From Henricia sp. BOLD:AAB3569 (lineage: Eukaryota > Echinodermata > Asteroidea > Spinulosida > Echinasteridae), in the NCBI GenBank assembly GCA_037783545.1, contig JBBELK010000550.1, positions 682,001 through 746,000 on the forward strand: a stretch of 64,000 nt of DNA, written 5' to 3'. Below, one piece after another: positions 55,631 through 64,000 of this stretch. The notes beneath the pieces were generated by a model. It saw only the letters and a list, made by a program, of their open reading frames with translations, did no database searches and was not told the DNA's origin. A program made the translations under genes and the position numbers. Positions within the stretch are counted from its first letter, which is position 1. The number at the start of each line of letters is the position of its first letter.

Positions 55631-55988
55631 CTCTCTAAATGTAAAAGAGTGAAAAACTCACTCTTCAAAAGAGTGACTCCCTTATAAAACCACTCGGAAA
55701 CAGTGAAAATCACTCTAAAAAGAGGGAAATTCTGTAAAAAGAGTGGCAATCACTCCAAAAAGAGTGCAAAAACCACTCACAGAAGGAGCCATATAAAGGA
55801 CAGCTCTTTTTCGAGCTGTCCTTTATATGGCTCCTTCTTTGAGTGTTTTTTGCACTCTTTTTGGAGTGATTGCCACTCTTTTTACAGAATTTCCCTCTTT
55901 TTAGAGTGATTTTCACTGTTTCCGAGTGGTTTTATAAGGGAGTCACTCTTTTGAAGAGTGAGTTTTTCATTCTTTTACATTTAGAGAG
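55631..55988. mobile_element. Near-perfect palindromic MITE, about 175-bp arms
   Basis: The ends CTCTCTAAATGTAAAAGAGTG are inverted and flanked by TA. Arms pair almost along their whole length up to the centre GGACAGCTC, loop, GAGCTGTCC at about 55800-55820. It is built from AAAAGAGTG and CACTCTTTT words. The palindrome yields near-identical 68-residue open frames on both strands, which are not genes. Confidence 0.9.
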
Positions 55989-56143
55989 TAGGTTATCAAG
56001 CATACACATGTATCAGGTGATAAGTGCTACATGTCTCGAGTATAGGGGCTTTCACTTTGACCTGAGGTAACTATTGCTTGTCTTCCACGTGATATTTTGC
56101 AAGCAGCCCCGTGCGTTTTCCCACATGGCTCCATTGTTCTCTC

Positions 56144-56387
56144 CAGGGGCCAATTTCATAAAGCAATTAAGCAGAAAAATTTGCTTAATCAATAATTTGT
56201 TTGCTTTATAAAAATGGGTCAATAGTCGAAATTACATGTCAACTTGTGTTTTTCACAAGAATATCCGCTATTCTTGCTAAAACACAAGTTGAAGTACAAT
56301 TTTGTTTATTAACCCATTTTTATAAAGCACACAATTTTTTGATTAAGCAAATTGTTCTGCTTAACTGCTTTATGAAATTCGCCCCTG
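56144..56387. mobile_element. Fold-back MITE 'CAGGGGCCAATTTCATAAAGC', copy 1
   Basis: Ends CAGGGGCCAATTTCATAAAG and CTTTATGAAATTCGCCCCTG are inverted. The interior arms contain TTTATAAAAATGGGTCAATA and its inverse. A second full copy is at 61175-61423, and solo ends (GGGGCCAATTTCATGAAGCT) are at 53840 and 59621. Confidence 0.85.
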
Positions 56388-56389
56388 AT

Positions 56390-57480
56390 CTGGAGGGCAA
56401 GCAAATAGTGATCAATGACCTTTTGACCCCATGTGAAAGTGCCCATACTTAGCTGAAATGTTTTTGCACAAACTGCATTCATTTTATTAAAAAAGTCAGT
56501 TTTATTTCATGCTGTAGAGTGGGGGGTATACGGCACTCCTCTTATTTCCTGAAAATATGTATACGGTATTGCACACCAAGCACAAACGTACTTTAGCACG
56601 TGCATTCATAAATCACATTCAATTGAACCCACAATAATATTTATTTATATCCAGTAGACCACAACAAATGCACTGATAAAAAACGAACAAACAGTTAGGC
56701 CTAAGTATTGTTTGTACGCATTGTTTGTTATCCACGCACTTCGTCTTCACTTTCGCTGCCACTGCTATCATCACTGATTGGAACGGCATCGTCTGAATGG
56801 TTGGAGAGCCCCATTTTGACGTATTTTCGAGCCCCACTTTTTACTAAAATGTCCAAGGACTACTTTAGTTCAAGTAGTCCTGTAGATTTGAAGAAAAAAG
56901 TATGCCACAAACATTTTACACACATTTGGAAGTTCAACTCATTTAAGTCAAGTTCAATTTAGACGACTGTCCACTCAAGGGAGAGAAAATTACATCAACT
57001 TTAGTAACATTTTGGCAAATTGTTGATTTAAAAATAAATAAGCTAAGAAATAATTAGTACCCCGCAAAAACTAAAAAATCATGTTATAAACCCAGGTGTG
57101 TGAGTGGAGAACCACCCAAAAATCTGAAGAAAATCTTAAACTTCAATCGTGAGGCTTAAATTGCAAGCGCGAAGCCCTAAGCTCTAAACGACATGGGGTC
57201 CGGGGCCCGCTTAAGTTGCATTGGCATCTTGATGAATTAATGTCCCCAGATGGTGCATTTTATGGCTTCGAGAATGGAATTTTTTTACTGAATGCCGGCT
57301 TGCACATGGCGTGTGCAAGTGGCAAGTACCGTGCTGTATAAAAACAAGCGGAAAATAAAATGAACGCTTACGCATGGGGAAAAGGCGGAAATATGTCGAG
57401 AGAAAAAAAAAAGCGGAAATTAGATTTTGGCAAAAAAAAAAAAAATGAAATCAGCTAAAAATCTGAAATTTCACACCCCT
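56390..57480. other. No gene recognised
   Basis: AT-rich. A scrap at 57180-57215 (CATGGGGTCCGGGGCCCGC) resembles 6868-6885. No exons supported. Confidence 0.4.
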
Positions 57481-57485
57481 GTAAC

Positions 57486-57789
57486 TAGACTGGTTCCCGT
57501 CCACATATTCCACACAAGAGAATATAAGGACAGTTAAAGGGCGCTTCATCTTGATTTGCAATTGGTCGTCTTTGCGCGTGCGCATTGTGTTTTTTATATT
57601 TAAAAATTGGCCAAGCCCTTTGCTTTAGGCAATGTACTTTATTTACATAATTAGATATGTTCGACACGCACGGCCAAGTTACAAATGTCAATGCAAAATC
57701 GGCGCACTTCTGCCCGTCATGGCTGCCCTTTACCGATCCCTATATTTTCGCAATAAGCGAACCAATCTATAGGGATCGGGAACCAATCT
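57486..57789 (+). repeat. Dispersed repeat copy 2 (partner 252-599)
   Basis: Near-identical to 252-599 over most of its length, shorter by the ATAATAATA-containing segment. Confidence 0.7.
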
Positions 57790-57982
57790 ACCCTGTAACT
57801 TGCCAGAAAAGAGCAAAAATAAAATACATGTACTTCATAAAAATGCAAAGTACACAACATAGCCTTCACATGGAATTTCAGAGATCAAGAATTGTTTTTA
57901 CGAGTATGACAGCTGGGAAATATTTTAAGCCTCTGCAAAATGTCTCCAAAAATGTTTGTGGTGATCAGAAAATGTTTGCGAC

Positions 57983-58263
57983 CAGGGGCGGATCCAGAAT
58001 TTTGAAAAGGGGGGGGGGGGGGGTGAAATTTTGAAGCATGAAATGCTGATGACAATGAAATAGGGAGCGCGTAGCGCGAAGCCCTGACGTCTTCTAGATG
58101 GTTTCTAGATGCTGTGGTGCGATCTGAGGCAATATTTAACCACTTTAAGCAGAAAAAAATGTGCACAAAAAAAGTGGGTTTTTTTGGAAAAGGGGGGAGG
58201 GGGGGGGGGGGGGGGGGGGGGGGTCGGGGCGTGCGCCCCCCACGCCCCCTGGATCCGCCCCTG
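57983..58263. mobile_element. CAGGGGCGGATCCAG-ended MITE
   Basis: Left CAGGGGCGGATCCAGAATTT and right CCCCCTGGATCCGCCCCTG are inverted ends. Inside are two G runs (about 58010-58022 and 58191-58223). This terminus is a common animal MITE type; the exact superfamily is uncertain, and I could not confirm a target duplication. Confidence 0.8.
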
Positions 58264-58269
58264 ACGACG

Positions 58270-59040
58270 ATCAGTAAATGTTTTTGGATTGCTTTAATCT
58301 ATTTGATGGCTTAACAGTTAAATTAAAGGTTAAACCATACTATAAATGAACCATCCTAACTCAAATCACAGAAGTTAATGTTCTTTCAGAATCATATCCC
58401 GACATCACAAAATACTGGCTAAAAACAATCTTTTTAGCCACAAATTTGTAGATCCAAAATTCCGAAGAGTACTCAGTGTCTTTAACACGCTTCCCCTTTA
58501 GTTAATCTTGCAAAATCATGTACAAATTGTTATCATAAATAGTTTGTAAATTTTATACACCAATTAATAATGCACTACGGTGAGCTGGCGGGAAAAAAAA
58601 TGGAGCACGTGACTTTGTTGGCGGGAAACTTTTAAGTGGTGTACCACAATACCAACCAAGAGGGCGCTATATCATTGGACCATTGAGCTAGTCTGTAATG
58701 TATACTGCCCATCCCAAATTTACATACAGGTGTGTACCCTATGACACATGCATGCTGTTTGCTTAAACTAAAGTAACATAAATAAAGCATCTTTGCATAA
58801 TGTGGTTGCTCATGCAAGCGTGGAAAAATTTAAGTTTGGAGGAAGTAACGATAATTAGAAATTTGGATGGCACATGCACCTCTATAGTTAACTCAATAAA
58901 CATTTCATCTTAGTGTCAATATATTTTTGCCATATGTCATTTTCCCCCAAATTTCAACTGCCAATTTAAACAAAACCAATATTTGCATTTGCGTACAAAT
59001 TTAGTATGTTGCAAAAATTCAATTTTCTACATTTGGGATT
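58270..59040. other. No gene recognised
   Basis: AT-rich. No repeat partner or exon signal that I can support. Confidence 0.4.
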
Positions 59041-59049
59041 CCTTTTTGT

Positions 59050-59210
59050 TTTTCGATAAAACTTGAATTTCTGACTCGAAAACTGGAATTTCTTACTCGA
59101 AAACTGGAATTTCTTACTCGAAAAATTGAAATTTTGACTCGATACTCGAAAATTTGACTCGAGAATTTGACTTGAAACTTGAAAATTTAGACTTGAAACT
59201 CGATGAAAAC
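59050..59210 (-). repeat. 'TCGAGTC' minisatellite, inverted orientation
   Basis: GACTCGAAAACTGGAATTTC-type units. It ends CTCGATGAAAACG, the inverse of the start of the array at 54885. The two arrays face each other at about 4 kb distance. Confidence 0.85.
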
Positions 59211-59289
59211 GAACACACGAGCAAACTTATCAGACTCAAGGGACAAATTTAATTTTCGTGAGTTTGCCACAGATTTTGGGTGGGAAACA

Positions 59290-59820
59290 GGGTGGAGGTT
59301 CCGAATAAGCCCTGTTCACGGGTAATGTACATTATTTTTACGGTTGAAAACTACTACGACATGCATATAAAAAAGACGAAAAAATACAGTGATAAACCTT
59401 ACCTTAACTCACTAATCTTGCCGAATACGTACGTCTCTCTGCTTAGAAATTGTGGCAGAAAACACAAATTGGAAAAATCAGACTAAAACTGGATTGGGAA
59501 ATACCCGAGGAAATACGCTATTGCGAAACTGGTTCCGGGGAAAACCCATATTACAAATATGGCACGCCAAAGCAAATATCTTCAAATCACCATAAATTAC
59601 TACCAGACTGTACCCAGACCTGGGGCCAATTTCATGAAGCTGTTTAGCAGCCGATTTTGTGCTAAGCCTTTGGCTATTTTATGGAGACTGTAACCCTAAG
59701 CACTGCTAATTACTAAACACTATAGTATTACTTAGTAGTGACGCAACAATTCCCGTTTCCAAGCTTGTGTATGCCTATTACTAGCACGCCGCGGTCGGGA
59801 TATACCGCTAACGTTTAGCA
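59290..59820 (+). repeat. Segmental repeat, copy 2 (partner 53490-54240)
   Basis: Empty-site version without the TAGACTACT MITE; see copy 1. Confidence 0.85.
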
Positions 59821-60110
59821 CTTTTCTGGATTGTGCTGTACAGTTTACAGTACACGTTATTCAGTTAGCGCTTTAGTCTAGGTGACAAGTCTCGACTAGT
59901 CTCGTTCGTTGTCCCGACGGACTTTTTAAAAGCAACGTCTTGGGAAACTTGCACTACAGTGCCGGTATATATAAGTACTGGATGCGCAACTCCCCCTAAA
60001 GTTGAAGTCATCGCCCGCCATCTTGTACTCTCAAGACCATTATTAGTCTGGTTTCTAGACCAAAATATCCCGACTATTCTGAGTTGATATTTAGGTCCGG
60101 CAAAATAACC

Positions 60111-60217
60111 GCCATCTTGTGGGGCAGTTTCTTTGTTTCTTAAAGTCATGCATGGTTGCACATATTGTGCTTACATTGTTGAACAGTGTAAGTAAACACA
60201 GGTGCCCCACAAGATGG
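60111..60217. repeat. Inverted repeat GCCATCTTGTGGGGCA
   Basis: A 16-base arm at about 60111-60126 is repeated in reverse at about 60202-60217, with further pairing of TTTGTTTCTTA-like and GTAAGTAAACA-like text. Probably a small fold-back element. Confidence 0.65.
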
Positions 60218-60529
60218 CAGCTATTCGATACAGTCGATACATGTTAGTCCGCCATATTGAAACAGGAGGAATTCCTCCTTTTTCCGAAGATCCCGAAGTT
60301 ACCCGAATGCACGTCCGTACGTTATCGTTAATCGTCGGGTACGATTCGTCATTGTTTCAAAAATTTAAGTTGATACCGCGTGCCGCCGCGTGTTTATTTA
60401 TGATGCTGCAGACAAGGTTTGAATTTGATTTTTGATGCTGTAATGGGCATGTATAAAATTTAAAGATTAATAAATCAAATTTCTATTGGCCAAATATGGA
60501 ATAACCCATTTCAATTTATTATACACTCG

Positions 60530-60690
60530 TACCGTAGCGCGCAGCGCGCTTCGAAAATTAACGGTTATATGCGCTCCTAAAAATAAATGCATGACGTCAT
60601 GCTTAGTGCTATTTTAAACACGACGGTAGCCGGTCCTCATATTCAGTCGTTGTATGTGGAATATGTGGAGCGAAAACCAGTCTAGACCAT
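60530..60690. repeat. Dispersed repeat (partner 45255-45475)
   Basis: See 45255-45475. It ends CGAAAACCAGTCTAGA. Confidence 0.7.
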
Positions 60691-60810
60691 TATCTTATAC
60701 TGCATTGTCTACTTGCATAGACTGGTTATACGATCTTCTTTAGTCTGCATGTGTTTAGTGGAGTGCAATTGATCACATGGACTGGGGAGCAGTCTAGGCA
60801 AAGCATTGTA

Positions 60811-60984
60811 TAGACTGCCGAAGTGAATACGTCATATTTTGTTAGTTGCATAGACAATGGCTATACACTAAAAATTACTGAACCGTGTCCCTGTGCTTTT
60901 GCAATGGTATTTTTTTCCCAACGGCCATGATGTTTAGAGCCAACTACCATCATGGCAACACGTCACTGACACTTCGGCTGTCTA
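60811..60984. mobile_element. TAGACTACT-related MITE, diverged
   Basis: Ends TAGACTGCCGAAGTG and CACTTCGGCTGTCTA are inverted. The body keeps TACACTAAAAATTACTGAAC and GATGTTTAGAGCCAAC. Confidence 0.65.
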
Positions 60985-61174
60985 TTGGTGGCCGGCGCGT
61001 TGCTTCAATTCGCGTATAGCCCACTGCTGTTGCAAACTCATCCAGTGTATATTTATTCAATGCACTGATCGCATCGTGACGGGAATGGAAAGAATCGAGT
61101 CGGTCAATCGGTATTAGTAGACTAGTTTCCGCTCCACATATTCCATATACAACGAATGAATATTAATATACCTG

Positions 61175-61423
61175 TTGGGGCCAATTTCATAAAGCTGTTT
61201 TGCAGACAAATTTACTTAATCAAAACCTTTTTGCTTTATAAAAATTGGTTAATAGTCAAAATTGTATGTCAACTTGTGTTCTTAGCAAGAATAGCAGATA
61301 GGCTATTCTTGTGAAAAACAAACGTTGACATGCAATTTTGACTATTAACCCATTTTTGTAGAGCAAACAAATGATTTATTAAGCAAAGTTGTCTGCTAAA
61401 CTGCTTTATGAAATTGGTCCCTG
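61175..61423. mobile_element. Fold-back MITE 'GGGGCCAATTTCATAAAGC', copy 2
   Basis: Same ends and internal arms as 56144-56387. Confidence 0.85.
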
Positions 61424-61435
61424 AACACTTCTTCT

Positions 61436-61665
61436 TTCGTATGATCCTCTAAAGGGATCACCTGCGAGAGAACAGGAAGAAATTCTCAGTTTTAGAGATG
61501 GGAGGAAAACCCCACACACCAACGGACGCCGGACGGTGAAAAAAAAAAATAACGCAATCAAATAGGGACTGAGAACCCAATCCACATACTGAACCGGACA
61601 AGATTCGAACCAGGGCCAAAACGGTGGAAGGCGAGAAAAGAACTGTTACGCCAACGGCCGGGCCT
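61436..61665 (-). mobile_element. tRNA-derived SINE, family B, copy with head
   Basis: Minus strand: box A region CGTTGGCGTAACAGTTC, box B GGTTCGAATCTTGTCC. The body and tail are the same as at 1607-1905, ending GGGATCATACGAAAG on this strand (tail variant GAGGATCATACG). Confidence 0.8.
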
Positions 61666-61860
61666 GGACGCTTTGCTGAAAGGCTCATCGCTGATTTGAT
61701 GACACTATCTAACCGCCATGGCAGAGCCATTTACAACACGCGTCTGACAATTATAGAGCCGCCGTCGTATCAACAGTAAACACACTGCCATTAGTATTCG
61801 ATCAAATCAGCGCGCAGTCATAAAAGCGCTCCTTACGTAGTCAGGTGCCACAGAAACCGT

Positions 61861-63015
61861 GCAACAACGACGCGAGAGGGCCATACGATGCAACCACCAG
61901 ACTGTCATTGTTTCACGTTGTGCAGCAAGTTGAATAGATTACGCAATGGCGTGCCATACACGATGACGCGGCCAGAATGACGTCAGCTGATCAAATCACC
62001 TGTTTTGCTAGACTGGTGCCCGATCCACATATTCTACATGTCAAACAAGAATATGAGGGAATTCCTTTGATATTCCTTGGATGTTTGAGACGCAATGGGG
62101 GTGGGTGTCGGGTGGGTGCGGGACAATGGAAGGGAGACACTCTGTCACATCTTGCTGCATGTGGAAAAAATAAAAAGTCACATACTACGCTGTTGTTGTT
62201 ACGTGGTGCACCATGCATTACAGCAACCAACCTGTCAACCGTCTGCCTGCTTTAAATTATCTCTCTTATGGTGAACACGATATTTATTCTGCACTTCACA
62301 CCTGTTGCGTGCACCACATAGGAACAACAATTTAGTCTGGTCAAGTGCATGTGACAGGATTACATAAGCACACCAGACGCTATTCATGCGAACCACGCAA
62401 AAGCTAATTCCTTTCTTCCAGTGAAGTGGCTGTTGTGCAACAACGACGCGAGAGGGCCATACGATACAGCCACCAGACTGTCATTGTTTCAAGTTGTGCA
62501 GCAAGTTGAATATATTAGCTATGGCGTGCCATACACGATGACGCGGCCGAAATGACGTCAGCTGATCAAATCACCTGTTTTGCTAGACTGGTGCCCGGTC
62601 CACGTATTCTACATGTTAAACAAGAATAATTCCTTTAATATTCATTGGCTGTTTGAGACGCAATGGGGGTGGGGGCGGGGTGGTTGGGCGGGTGGGTGCG
62701 GGACAATGGAAGGGAGACACTCTGTCACATCTTGCTGCATGTGGAAACAAATGAAAAGTCAAAAGGTCACACACTACGCTGTTGTTGTTACGTGGTGCAC
62801 CATGCATTACAGCAACCAACCGTCTGCCTGCTTTAAATTATCTCTCCTGTGGTGAACACGATATTGATTCTGCACTTCACACCTGTTGCGTGCACCACAT
62901 AGAAAAAAACAAATTAGTCTGGTCAAGTGCATGTCACAGGAAGTACATAAGCACACCAGACGCTATTCATGCGAACCACGCAAAAGGCTAATTCCTTTCC
63001 AGTGAAGTGGCTCTT
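61861..63015. repeat. Tandem duplication, 576-bp period
   Basis: GCAACAACGACGCGAGAGGG starts at about 61861 and 62437. The second copy follows the first through GACTGTCATTGTTTCA, GACGTCAGCTGATCAAATC, CGGGACAATGGAAGGGAG and the GCACCACATAG block. The copies differ by about 5-10 percent, and the second has a longer G-rich stretch at 62665-62700. No gene is seen. Part of the unit matches the intron at 43195-43310. Confidence 0.9.
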
Positions 63016-63019
63016 GTGC

Positions 63020-64000
63020 GTTGATACAAAAAGCTCCAAAGACTGGTTCTCAACAACATTTCGTGCTCAATAAATTCCAAAATAAAATTAAAGGTGCAAA
63101 CATTTTTCAGCGATATCATTGCTGAATCACCTTTAATTTAATCACTCGTGACAAAGATCGCACGACGCAGTTCCTATACAGCAAAAAAGAGAGACTTTGT
63201 TCTCTGTGTTATATTAACTACATTAACCTGATAACGCAACGTTCAGGTGTGCGCCTTATCAGTAACTCTATTGTTAACACTCCGATTTTGTGCTATTTGA
63301 CCGCGCTGCTGTTTTTGGCGGGAAAACAAAAATATTTATGGTATAATTTATCATTCCGTAGTTCCGGAATTGAAGTGCCAATAATGACACAGGTGACCAG
63401 ACGTTAAGTATATTAAAGAGCGTATTTTGAGTGTAGACTACTGGCTGGGATTTCGTCACAAGTTTTACCTCTGTGTACGAACATACATCTGTATAGTTGG
63501 GAGTATAAGCTTTGGGTGAATCTTCTCTGGAGTCGATTATCTAGAATCGATTCCAAGTTGGAAATCGGTACCATGATTCCGTCTTTTGGAGAAATACATT
63601 TTCATTATCTTGGTACATTTATGGGTGCCTAATGTGACGTCACAACTCTGCTCATGAATATGGACATTTACATTAATTTAGCATATACAAACGAAAAACG
63701 TGCAATTAAACCTTAAAAACTGGTCGATAATTAGTATTGATAATTGTAACTGAAAGGAAAAGTTGAATGAGTTTCGTTAGTGAGAAAATACCAATTCAGG
63801 GGCCCTTTAATAGTTCCATTCATTACAATGGCCAGACGCGTACATGGTTTCTGGTCGTGTTTGACAAAATATGGTCCTTTTGACGAGAGGCTCCTAACGC
63901 ATCTGAACTTTACTCCTGTGTGTTAATATTGTATATATCCATTGTTAACATGTTGAACTTGAACGGGGCGACACGATCATTTTTGTACATTGTGAAAGAA
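63020..64000. other. No gene recognised
   Basis: AT-rich. Only short open frames, without splice or family support. Confidence 0.4.

Overview
The window looks like non-coding-rich nuclear DNA from a marine invertebrate. It is AT-rich, intron-like and crowded with short inverted-repeat transposons, tRNA-derived SINEs and decayed LINE and Tc1 copies. There are no operons or long uninterrupted genes. The repeat style and an UNC5-like ZU5/UPA gene fit a deuterostome such as an echinoderm, but this is an inference; no marker fixes the species. | Main gene (minus strand, about 43.4 kb down to 2.9 kb). Three phase-0 exons at the 3' end (7361-8053, 5168-5317, 2921-3118) encode a ZU5 domain and a UPA domain like those of UNC5, UNC5C-like and ankyrin proteins. 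Upstream of them lies a long series of small exons that I assembled by eye from splice sites. They alternate between two kinds. Alpha exons start at phase 0 after a conserved acceptor (TTTTACTCAG then GTCAT) and end in phase 1. Beta exons start in phase 1 and end in phase 0 on the codons Q-S-K or similar. Every alpha length is 1 mod 3 (49, 70, 79, 103, 163 nt) and every beta length is 2 mod 3 (65, 86, 137, 152 nt), so each pair is an in-frame cassette. Eight cassettes lie at 8.8-29.3 kb. Seven of these sit in a very young tandem array of about 2.6 kb units, and older, diverged exons lie at 30.4-43.4 kb. Each young unit also carries a tRNA-derived SINE just upstream of the beta acceptor and a 93-bp minisatellite that overlaps the alpha donor. 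The expected product is a ZU5/UPA protein whose N-terminal part is a variable-length repeat. The 5' end and promoter were not found. | 30-44 kb: the older exons, a duplicated block (A-B-A'-X-B') with an internal deletion, a TTAA-flanked MITE and a LINE remnant. | 44-50 kb: fold-back elements, a pogo/Tigger transposase scrap, and two tandem 225-nt phase 1-1 exons (minus strand) that each encode a 75-residue EF-hand pair. | 50-64 kb: no convincing gene; LINE and SINE remnants, several palindromic MITEs, an inverted pair of 'TCGAGTC' minisatellites and a 576-bp tandem duplication near the end.
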